Shown: positions 1 through 5,398 of the stretch, one piece after another | Layout: every line of letters begins with the position of its first letter | Numbering within the stretch: position 1 is the stretch's first letter | Origin: a bacterium | Lineage (GTDB): Bacteria > Sumerlaeota > Sumerlaeia > MVZB01 | Reading direction: 5' to 3' | Assembly (NCBI GenBank): GCA_023480605.1 | Contig: JAMCWS010000430.1 | Span: 1 to 7,534 of the forward strand | DNA length: 7,534 nucleotides | Notes under the pieces: model-generated | Told to the model about the DNA's origin: nothing | Databases searched by the model: none | The model's input: the letters and a program-made list of their open reading frames with translations, nothing else | Translations under genes and position numbers: made by a program

Positions 1-1613
1 GCCGCCGGTTCGAAGGCTGGGCGCTTGCCGACGTAGCCGGTGCCCATGCAGGCCGAGGCCATGTCGAGCCGGTAGTGGCTGAGCAGCATCGGCGGCTTGA
101 GCGCGGCCGCGTCGCCGCCGTGATACGCTTCGTCGGGATACTTGTTGTGGACAAAAGTAACATGGGGCCGCCGCGCCCGCTCGTTCCAAAGGAGGAGGCG
201 GTCGAGGTTGCTCGAGTACATGAACCGGCGCGGCCCGTTGAATAGGATCATACTGTGCTCGAACTCGGCGCCGTTGAGCAGGTCGAACAGGCGCTGGTCC
301 TCGGCGTAGTTGGAATCCCAGGCGATGAGGGACTCCTCGCCCAGGCCCTCGAACTTCCCTTCAACTCCGTAGCGGATGGCGTGCATGTAGTCGTAATTCG
401 CGAGTGGCCAGTGATTAACGCCTTCGAAGAAGAAGTTGTCGGAGCGGCCGTCCAAGTCGCAATCGATGCGGTCGGAAACGCGCGTCGAGGGGGTGTGGCT
501 GCCGATCGAGACGTCGAACACCAACCCGTCGCTCAGGGGGTAATAGCGGCGCTTGGTTTCGATCACGTGGCGGGCCAGCCACTGCGCGGCGTTGAGGCCC
601 GTGCGGGGATCAATGGGGCAGAAGCGGGTCAGGTTGGGCATCATCGGCCGCCAGATCGGTTCGGCCGCGCAGCGCTCGGTCAGCTTCATCCCGGCCAGCC
701 GGTTGGGCGAGAACATCAGGTTGGAACTGGTGGCGACATAGGTTCCGGCCTGGTGGGCACGCCAGGGGCGGGTGGTGCGCCAGCGGCGGACGGTGATTGC
801 GCCGGCGGCCGGGTCGATCGCCATGATCGTCGCCATCTCGGCGCCGAGCCAGTCCAGCTCGCCCGAGGCGCGGCGCGGGCAAAGGACAACATCCTTCATA
901 TACTCGCTCCGCCCCAGGGAAGGACCCAGTTCGCCGACGGCGCGCGGGTGGGTATTGGGCTTGAACGGGGCGGTGTCGCCCACCTCGATCGTTGCCGTCC
1001 CGGCGTCGGCGGCGATCGCGTTGCGACTGTCGGCGCCGGCGTCGTAAAGGAAATAGCCGAGGAAGTCGGTAATCGGGTCGAGGGCCAGCATCGACCGCAG
1101 GCGCGCGGACCTGGCGACGACGGCCGGGTCGGTCAGGTCCCAGTCTTCGAACCGCTGGCGGGGATTGAGTAACTGGCAGCCATCAAGGCTTTGGTAGAGC
1201 ACGGTGCGATTGGGGAATTTGCGTTTGAACGCTTCGCCTGCGGTCCTGGCCGGATCGCGGTCGGGCACGTCGGCCGGCACGCCCAGTTGATACCAGGATT
1301 CGATGAAGGGCAGCGTGCCCGGGGCCAGGTCGTGGAATAGGATCGGCCGGGGATAACCGTTCCCGTTGTCACCGGTGCCGGACGCCGAGGCGGGCCCCAC
1401 GGCGCACCACGCCACGGCGGCCAGAGCGTTTTGCGGATTCGTATAGGCGTCGGTCCACGAATCGCCGTTGTTGGCCCCCGTGGCCCCGGACTTGACGAAA
1501 ATCACCTTCGCCCAGGCGCCGTTGGCGAGTGCCATAGTAAATAGAATTGCGCCCAGTCCGATGTAACGCATGGACAGGGCCGCAGATGAGACAAAAAGCC
1601 TTGCGTTCCGCAT
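1..1613 (-). CDS. Secreted glycoside-hydrolase-like protein (partial, C-terminus beyond window)
   Basis: The minus strand is open without a stop from 1613 to the left edge: 537 codons, 3' end missing. I chose the ATG at 1613 because GGAAGA lies 7 nt upstream; an in-frame ATG at 1619 is too close to it. Residues 1-35 are an export signal: a long N-region, a hydrophobic core (YIGLGAILFTMALA) and an AWA cleavage site. Residues 37-66 (VIFVKSG, GANNGDSWTDAYT, QNAL) match the opening of bacterial parallel beta-helix proteins, but no beta-helix follows. From about 90 on, the protein looks like a putative-glycosidase TIM barrel (GHL15-like): W158-D-L-T-D-P, GYFLYDAG (186-193), SDGLVFDV (361-368), then an acidic DCDLDGRSD (384-392) and EESLIAWDSNY (426-436). 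Role inferred: an extracytoplasmic carbohydrate-active or carbohydrate-binding protein. The family call comes from remembered motifs and no catalytic residue can be assigned. The presence of the gene is near certain; the function is not. Confidence 0.8.
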   Translation of the reverse strand, partial: MRNARLFVSSAALSMRYIGLGAILFTMALANGAWAKVIFVKSGATGANNGDSWTDAYTNPQNALAAVAWCAVGPASASGTGDNGNGYPRPILFHDLAPGTLPFIESWYQLGVPADVPDRDPARTAGEAFKRKFPNRTVLYQSLDGCQLLNPRQRFEDWDLTDPAVVARSARLRSMLALDPITDFLGYFLYDAGADSRNAIAADAGTATIEVGDTAPFKPNTHPRAVGELGPSLGRSEYMKDVVLCPRRASGELDWLGAEMATIMAIDPAAGAITVRRWRTTRPWRAHQAGTYVATSSNLMFSPNRLAGMKLTERCAAEPIWRPMMPNLTRFCPIDPRTGLNAAQWLARHVIETKRRYYPLSDGLVFDVSIGSHTPSTRVSDRIDCDLDGRSDNFFFEGVNHWPLANYDYMHAIRYGVEGKFEGLGEESLIAWDSNYAEDQRLFDLLNGAEFEHSMILFNGPRRFMYSSNLDRLLLWNERARRPHVTFVHNKYPDEAYHGGDAAALKPPMLLSHYRLDMASACMGTGYVGKRPAFEPA

Positions 1614-1647
1614 GGTCATGTCTTCCAGTCGATTCGCTTTCAGTAGG

Positions 1648-1670
1648 TAAAAATATCCCGTGCTGTAAGC
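1648..1670 (-). promoter_or_regulatory. Small hairpin plus T-run in the 5' leader of the secreted protein gene
   Basis: Read on the minus strand, TCCCG and CGGGA form a 5-bp stem with a 9-nt loop, followed by TATTTTTA. It lies between the candidate promoter and the start codon, so it could be a weak attenuator or a terminator of upstream transcription from the tRNA. The stem is short for an intrinsic terminator, so this is a weak call. Confidence 0.2.
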
Positions 1671-1675
1671 GGGAG

Positions 1676-1702
1676 ATTGTCCCCACCACGAAAAAATGTC
1701 AA
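1676..1702 (-). promoter_or_regulatory. Candidate promoter for the secreted glycosidase-like gene
   Basis: On the minus strand a perfect TTGACA (1702-1697) is followed after 15 nt by GACAAT (1681-1676), which matches four of six TATAAT positions. The spacer is shorter than the usual 16-18 nt. The start codon lies about 63 nt beyond the -10 element. The -35 box is convincing; the -10 box is weak. Confidence 0.35.
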
Positions 1703-2143
1703 CAGGGAAGAATAACTGGATCTGTATTCGCCCGCCACGGGCCGCCGGCCGCCCCGGACGGGTCCCCCCCCGTTGGGTCGGGGGGTGAAAAAGGCCGCCA
1801 CGGTCACGGAATCGCGTCTTTGGGCCATCGTGGCCGCCGGGGTAATCGGGCCGACTCGATTGCCGGGTTGGTCTCACCTCGCGCGCGTGCCGGGGGCCGG
1901 GGCGGTCGAGCCGGGACGGCGGGGTTGCCGCCGAGCGGGTCCGTCCGCCGTCGTCATCGTCGGGGCCGTCAGGCGGGGCCAGAGTAAAAAAATCCCGGCC
2001 AGGTTGCGCCCGGTCGGGGGGTCCGGAAATATGCCGGAATGTTTCCGAGAACAAGGCCGGAATCAAGCCGAATCAGGACGGAATCATGAGTTTTGTAAAA
2101 TCGCGCGAGTCTCACAAAACCCCTGATTTTATTGGCGATTTGC
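1703..2143. other. GC-rich intergenic region, no convincing gene
   Basis: The short open frames here, on either strand, have no ribosome-binding site and low-complexity Arg/Gly/Pro-rich translations typical of GC-rich non-coding DNA. Visible structure: a perfect 7-bp inverted repeat CCCCCCG/CGGGGGG around a 6-nt loop (about 1770-1789) with no T-run; three copies of GAATCA at 2060, 2070 and 2081, about one helical turn apart; and an inverted repeat GTTTTGT/ACAAAAC (2090-2096 and 2114-2120) with 17 nt between the arms, enclosing the palindrome TCGCGCGA. The last lies just beyond the 3' end of the tRNA gene. Confidence 0.5.
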
Positions 2144-2220
2144 TGGTGGGTGGGGGGCGATTCGAACGCCCGACTCCCAGCTTGTAAGGCTAGTGCTCTA
2201 ACCAACTGAGCTACCCACCC
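2144..2220 (-). tRNA. tRNA-Val (anticodon TAC), CCA end encoded
   Basis: The minus strand folds into a complete cloverleaf. The acceptor stem is GGGTGGG/CCCACCC. The D arm is GCTC/GAGC around AGTTGGTTA. The anticodon stem is CTAGC/GCTGG with a T-G pair, and its loop CTTACAA gives anticodon TAC at 2186-2184. The T arm is GGGCG/CGCCC with loop TTCGAAT. Discriminator A at 2147 is followed by an encoded CCA (2146-2144). It reads valine codon GUA, and other wobble-accessible GUN codons depending on U34 modification. It stands alone, transcribed toward the secreted glycosidase-like gene, with its own promoter about 20 nt upstream. No partial copy of the tRNA 3' end was seen in the window, so there is no sign of use as an integration site. 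Confidence 0.97.
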
Positions 2221-2237
2221 ACTTGGTGGTAAGTGAA

Positions 2238-2265
2238 ATAATATCAAGTGGCGGGAGGGAGTCAA
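2238..2265 (-). promoter_or_regulatory. Promoter of tRNA-Val
   Basis: On the minus strand TTGACT (2265-2260) and TATTAT (2243-2238) are separated by 16 nt, each one mismatch from the sigma-70 consensus. Initiation 6-8 nt after the -10 box would fall near 2231, leaving a leader of about 10 nt before the mature 5' end at 2220. Position and quality fit a strong housekeeping tRNA promoter. Confidence 0.75.
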
Positions 2266-2412
2266 GCGAAAACCAAAAACACTTCAATCCGCCCTCATGG
2301 AGTCCGAAACCAGCTCCATTTCCGGCAAAAATCGAGCAACTATGGTTCCCATGTGAACATTCCCCCGACCGGGCGCCGCTTGGCCGGGGCCTTTATATGC
2401 TCTGGCCGGAGT

Positions 2413-2604
2413 TCAGGGAACCGGTTGGCCATAATCACATGTATTCATGGCATAGAATCCGCCATTCGATCCATCAGTGGCAAAGTTGCGGTTCTCGAGC
2501 CAGTCTTTCACCGGGCTCCCTTCCATCACGCCTGTAAAAAACCCCGGATTCGCAAGGTATGCGAAAGTATTGGCATCCATCGAGGCGCCGGAAATGATAT
2601 CGCG
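2413..2604 (-). pseudogene. C-terminal remnant of an unidentified protein
   Basis: A minus-strand frame ending at TGA (2415-2413) encodes about 60 residues of ordinary protein composition. It begins near DIISGASMDANTF, continues through NPGFF and KDWLENRNF, and ends in GFYAMNTCDYGQPVP. Upstream, the same frame turns into Arg/Ser-rich nonsense, while the neighbouring frame reads sensibly (IEVDKLTA) up to the switch at about 2600, suggesting a frameshift in a decayed gene. No ribosome-binding site precedes its first ATG (2580). I do not recognise the family; the ISGAS string is reminiscent of FMN-binding domains but far too little for a call. The alternative is chance coding-like DNA. Plus-strand frames over the same bases look less protein-like. 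Confidence 0.3.
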
Positions 2605-2728
2605 GTAAGTTTGTCGACTTCGATTTGGGCGGGCTCTGCGCGAAGTTGCCCCGCGGGCGCCGGGTACCGAAGTGGCCCGGGAATTCCGTTGCCGCTGAGC
2701 CGTCAGTCCATTAGGATGCAGGACGATA

Positions 2729-2757
2729 GGGCCGTGACCTTCTTTAACAAGCGGCCC
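2729..2757. repeat. Inverted repeat GGGCCG / CGGCCC
   Basis: A 6-bp perfect inverted repeat (2729-2734 and 2752-2757) with 17 nt between the arms lies about 95 nt before the ATPase start. Only CTTTAT follows it on the plus strand and no plus-strand gene precedes it, so it is a poor terminator. It could be an operator or chance. Confidence 0.2.
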
Positions 2758-2818
2758 CTTTATGGTTCGGGGCAGCGCCTGTTACGCCCGGCAGACAAGT
2801 TACCAATGATTTGATCCG

Positions 2819-2845
2819 CCCCGACGTGCCTTGTGCGGGGATAAT
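2819..2845 (+). promoter_or_regulatory. Hairpin and -10-like box immediately before the ATPase start
   Basis: CCCCG (2819-2823) and CGGGG (2836-2840) can pair around a 12-nt loop, and GATAAT (2840-2845), one mismatch from TATAAT, overlaps the right arm. The ATG is only 5 nt after this box, so initiation there would give an essentially leaderless mRNA. No good -35 hexamer sits 16-18 nt upstream; TTGATC at 2811 is 23 nt away. If a longer transcript is made, the GGGGA that might serve as a ribosome-binding site would be held in the hairpin. Confidence 0.3.
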
Positions 2846-2850
2846 GTGTC

Positions 2851-3717
2851 ATGCTGATCGGCCGCCAGTCCGAACTCGCCCAGGTCCGTGCCGCGCTTGA
2901 CGCCGGACTTAACCTTCTTCTCGAAGGTCCGGTTGGCGTTGGCAAGACGCACCTGATCCTCGCCGCCATCACGGACCGGGGGCGCCCGTCGTGGCGCGTC
3001 GACGGTGACGAGCGTTTCACTGAACAGAAGATGGCCGGCTGGTTCGATCCTGCCGCCGTCATGCGGGATGGCTACCGTTCGGAGCATTTCATCCCCGGTC
3101 CGCTTCACCAGGCCATGACCAAGGGCGGCATCCTGTTCATCAACGAACTCAACCGTCTGCCCGAGTCGGTGCAGAATCTTCTGCTGCCAGCCCTCGACGA
3201 GCGCCTGCTGCAGGTCCCGATGCTGGGGCCGGTTCACGCCACCACCGGATTCCAGGTTGTGGCCACGATGAATCCGCGCGAATTCATCGCCACCAGCGAG
3301 CTCTCGGAAGCCCTGCGCGACCGGTTCGAACTGCTCTTCATCGATTACCAGTGCGCTGCCGAGGAAGCCGAAATCGTCCGCCTGAACCTGACCGATTCTC
3401 CCCTGCCGGAGGGTGCCGCGGCGGCCGACCTGGATGCCCTCATCAACCGCGCCATCGACCTTGTGCGCCTCACGCGGCGTGACACTGCATTCCGTCGCGG
3501 CGCATCGATCCGGGCCGCCATCAGCCTCGTGCGTCTCGCGCTGGCCCTGCTCGCCGTTGACGGCCTCTCGCCCGACGACGCCTTCGACCGCGCCGCGCGC
3601 ATGGCGCTGGCCAGTCGCATCGAACCGGCCGAGGAAACCAGCCTCAACGCCCTCGGCACGCTCGACGCCTGGTTGGAAGAGATAAAAAAAAACTCCCTGA
3701 GTCCCCTGCCGAACTGA
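2851..3717 (+). CDS. MoxR-type AAA+ ATPase
   Basis: 288 residues, cytoplasmic, no signal or membrane segment. Walker A is GPVGVGKT (26-33). Walker B is ILFINE (94-99), with Asn98 where Asp is usual, followed by LNRLPESVQ. Sensor 1 is N141 in ATMNPREF, arginine-finger candidates are R156/R158 in LRDRF, and sensor 2 is R221 in GASIRA, a MoxR signature. MoxR ATPases form hexameric rings that use ATP to remodel or assist metal loading of client proteins together with a VWA-domain partner, which here is the next gene. The client is unknown. The start is fixed by an in-frame TAA just upstream (2842-2844); the ribosome-binding site is poor (GGGGA, about 10 nt away). The C-terminus runs through a nine-A tract (3684-3692) and stops 25 nt later. 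A -1 shift at that tract would instead continue into the VWA frame. Confidence 0.93.
   Translation: MLIGRQSELAQVRAALDAGLNLLLEGPVGVGKTHLILAAITDRGRPSWRVDGDERFTEQKMAGWFDPAAVMRDGYRSEHFIPGPLHQAMTKGGILFINELNRLPESVQNLLLPALDERLLQVPMLGPVHATTGFQVVATMNPREFIATSELSEALRDRFELLFIDYQCAAEEAEIVRLNLTDSPLPEGAAAADLDALINRAIDLVRLTRRDTAFRRGASIRAAISLVRLALALLAVDGLSPDDAFDRAARMALASRIEPAEETSLNALGTLDAWLEEIKKNSLSPLPN
3675..3692 (+). promoter_or_regulatory. Possible -1 frameshift or slippage site (SD-like GGAAGAG then nine A)
   Basis: GGAAGAG (3675-3681) is followed by AT and nine A residues, then C. In the ATPase frame this reads GAG ATA AAA AAA AAC, the A-AAA-AAC type of heptamer on which -1 slippage is known. Slipping back one base gives AAA CTC CCT GAG and leads without a stop into the VWA protein. 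An upstream Shine-Dalgarno-like element is also a feature of the dnaX -1 frameshift signal. I see no strong hairpin within 5-10 nt downstream; a modest CGGCC/GGCCG stem lies about 45 nt on (3738-3762). Transcriptional slippage or a homopolymer miscount would give the same outcome. Confidence 0.4.
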
Positions 3718-3764
3718 AACAAGCGCGCCGCCTGCGCCGGCCGTATCTCTACGACCGGGCCGCC

Positions 3765-4655
3765 ATGCGCGACAAACACCGCGCCGATGTCCGCCAGGCC
3801 GCCGTCACGGTCTCCCTGCGCGACCTCTGCAAGCTGGCCGGTCTTTCAGAGGAGGGCGAGCAGGACGGTTTTGCGCTCGCCTCGGAGTATCACGCCCTCA
3901 CGCAAAAATTCGGCGGCCGCGCCGACCTGCGCGCCGCCCTGGACCGCGAAGTCGTCGAGGCCATCATCCGCCGCGCCCGCCAGATCATCCAGTCCGCCGC
4001 CACGCTCAAGCGCCTGGTCATCGAGCCTTACACAGAACCCGGTCGCGGCGAGTTGTTGCTCGAAGAGTCGCTCGACGAGTGGGTCGCCCAACCCCATCCT
4101 ACGTCGCATAACCTCAAGGTGGGGCTGCGCCTCGAACGCGAACTCGACATCGCCCTGATGCTCGACACAAGCCTCTCGATGATCGGGCGCAAACTGGCCC
4201 TCTCGGCCGTCACGGCGGCCGTACTCGCCTGTAGATCGCGGTCCCAGCGTTACAGCATCACGCTCTTTCAGTCCGGCGCGACCACGATCAAGCGCCTGGG
4301 CGACCCCCTGCCCCTGCGGCCGATGGTCAACCGCATCTTTGAAGAAGCGCGGTTCGGCTATACCAATCTCGAGGCCGCCCTGACCACCGCCGCGCGCGAC
4401 CTTGCCCGTGGTTCGCGCCGCAGCCGCAGCGTCGGCGTGATCATCACCGACGGCAGCGTTACCCAGGGCGGCAATCCTCTTTCCCTCGCCGCACGTTTCG
4501 ACGCTCTCCACGTCATCATGATCGAGGACCTTAATATGGACCGCGACCTTTGCCGCGCCCTGGCCGACGCCGGCCATGGCCGCCTTTTCGCCCTCCAAAG
4601 CTTCGAAGCCCTCCCGCGCCTCTTCGCCCAGGTCCTGCGCGTTATTATCCGGTGA
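3765..4655 (+). CDS. VWA-domain protein, partner of the MoxR-type ATPase
   Basis: 296 residues from the first ATG. Residues 1-85 are mostly charged and helical. IEPYTEPGRGEL (86-97) leads into the VWA domain (about 127-296). The MIDAS metal site is complete: DTSLS (134-138), T200 in GYTNLE, and D229 in IITDG. In characterised MoxR-VWA pairs the VWA protein binds the ATPase ring and, through Mg2+, the client. The domain resembles CoxE-like VWA proteins paired with AAA+ ATPases. The start is doubtful. ATG 3765 has no ribosome-binding site, and the same frame upstream (3693-3764: LPESPAELKQ, RRPYLYDRAA) is coding-like with high third-position GC, but has no ATG, GTG or TTG. The true N-terminus may therefore come from frameshifting at the A tract, giving a 601-residue fusion with the ATPase. 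There is a candidate terminator 10 nt after the stop. Confidence 0.92.
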   Translation: MRDKHRADVRQAAVTVSLRDLCKLAGLSEEGEQDGFALASEYHALTQKFGGRADLRAALDREVVEAIIRRARQIIQSAATLKRLVIEPYTEPGRGELLLEESLDEWVAQPHPTSHNLKVGLRLERELDIALMLDTSLSMIGRKLALSAVTAAVLACRSRSQRYSITLFQSGATTIKRLGDPLPLRPMVNRIFEEARFGYTNLEAALTTAARDLARGSRRSRSVGVIITDGSVTQGGNPLSLAARFDALHVIMIEDLNMDRDLCRALADAGHGRLFALQSFEALPRLFAQVLRVIIR

Positions 4656-4665
4656 TCGGTCCGGC

Positions 4666-4690
4666 GAGTCAGGATCGGCTTTCCTGTCTC
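4666..4690 (+). terminator. Candidate terminator of the ATPase-VWA unit
   Basis: GAGTCAGGA (4666-4674) and TCCTGTCTC (4682-4690) form a 9-bp stem with one T-T mismatch around a 7-nt loop. It begins 10 nt after the VWA stop and is followed by a very short T tract (TTGAT). The position is right, but the tail is weak for an intrinsic terminator. Confidence 0.35.
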
Positions 4691-4697
4691 TTGATGC

Positions 4698-5048
4698 CTA
4701 TCGCGCGCGGCGATCTCGACGCCCCAGCGATTTCCAGCGCCGCAGCGGCGATCGCAATTGATATATGGAACCGTTGTCGCTGGTGAAAACGATGATTGTG
4801 TAGTCGCCGTAGGAACAGCCTTCCAATGCATCTAACAATTTGCCTACCTGATCATTCACCAAAGCGACACACGAAAGGTAGGACTGAAGGTACTGGCGCC
4901 CCGTGTATATGATTGGTTCGTCCTTGGCCAAGGCCAGCGCCTCGGTCACCGCCGCCGGGCTTTCACCCGGCGCCAGCGTCCGGAAATCCAGCACCCGCGT
5001 CTCGGGTTCGAGCCACAGATCCAGGGCATGCTTGGTGAAACTCTCCAA
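4698..5048 (-). pseudogene. Sulfatase remnant (central fragment, catalytic N-terminus missing)
   Basis: The minus-strand frame carries an unmistakable central stretch of type I sulfatases (choline-/iduronate-sulfatase-like): GRQYLQSYLSCVALVNDQVG (50-69), KLLDALE, then DYTIIVFTSDNG (82-93), where the SDNG loop supplies metal-binding residues. An intact enzyme is about 450-550 residues; only about 116 codons remain. The C-S-x-P-S-R-type formylglycine motif, expected well upstream, is absent from the adjoining DNA, and everything after SDNG decays into Arg-rich sequence before a stop. The ATG at 5048 has no clear ribosome-binding site. The frame next to it (5045-5160, containing NIPANFTQTELILAGG) may be an older, frameshifted part of the same gene. 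Intact homologues hydrolyse sulfate esters, often of sulfated polysaccharides. This copy cannot be active. It converges on the VWA gene. Confidence 0.7.
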
Positions 5049-5398
5049 TGAAAACTCCCCCGGCCAAGATAAGCTCGGTCTGGGTGAAATTCGCCGGAAT
5101 GTTTCTTATGAGACAAATATCGATGGACTGACTCATCCCATGATCCGAATTTTGCCGCGGCACTCTTATGTACGTTTATTCATAATCCAGAACCCAAAAC
5201 GGCGAATAAAAGGTACGCACTGATTGCTGCAATCCGAAAAACATATCTGACTGGTTGAGTCCCTTCTTAGCTGTAACTCCGCATCGATGCGGTCATCGTA
5301 TATGGGGCGTATTTTGTAGACCGTAACGCAGAGCTTTCCCGCGAAACGACGCGAGGACTGAAAGGAAAGGGCCTATTACAGACGCCTTTTGCCGTATT
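5049..5398. other. Intergenic decay zone between GH31 and the sulfatase remnant
   Basis: This stretch is less GC-rich than the flanking genes. Apart from the two remnants described separately, it has no intact gene. Downstream of the GH31 stop on the minus strand there is only a weak AAAGG/CCTTT pairing followed by TCCTTTC (about 5360-5385), which could be a poor terminator. Confidence 0.4.
5176..5292 (-). pseudogene. Short C-terminal coding-like scrap, family unknown
   Basis: The minus strand between a TGA near 5292 and a TAA at 5178-5176 reads as a sensible protein tail, including GVTAKKGLNQSD, MFFGLQQSV and YSPFWVLDYE. It is short (about 37 codons), with an ATG at 5244 and no convincing ribosome-binding site. 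I do not recognise it. It lies between the GH31 stop and the sulfatase remnant, so it may belong to the same decayed locus. Chance cannot be excluded at this length. Confidence 0.2.

Noticed and set aside
255..1172. A 305-codon open frame on the plus strand
   Set aside because: It is antisense to the secreted glycosidase-like gene, which is open over the whole interval with a signal peptide and ribosome-binding site. The plus frame is Gly/Val/Ala-rich without motifs.
1770..1789. The CCCCCCG/CGGGGGG hairpin as a terminator
   Set aside because: A perfect stem, but it is followed by A residues on the plus strand and no T-run follows it on the minus strand, and no gene ends next to it.
1773..2126. 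A 117-codon plus-strand frame in the GC-rich intergenic region
   Set aside because: Low-complexity Arg/Gly/Ala translation without start signals, in a stretch with no consistent codon bias.
2144..2220. tRNA-Val as an integration (att) site for the flanking debris
   Set aside because: No second copy of the tRNA 3' end and no integrase were found in the window.
1969..2265. A minus-strand 98-codon frame containing WVAQLVRALALQAGSRAFESP
   Set aside because: This is the well-known false peptide produced by translating a tRNA gene; it spans tRNA-Val and its promoter.
2248..2814. A 188-codon open frame on the plus strand before the ATPase gene
   Set aside because: It has no ribosome-binding site, an odd Arg/Ser/His-rich composition and no motif. 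Minus-strand translation over part of it looks more protein-like.
3846..4598. A 250-codon minus-strand frame opposite the VWA gene
   Set aside because: It is the antisense shadow of the VWA gene, which has a complete MIDAS motif.
2033..5105. A 13-base repeat GCCGGAATGTTTC at 2033 and 5093
   Set aside because: About one such match is expected by chance in 7.5 kb, and the flanks do not align.
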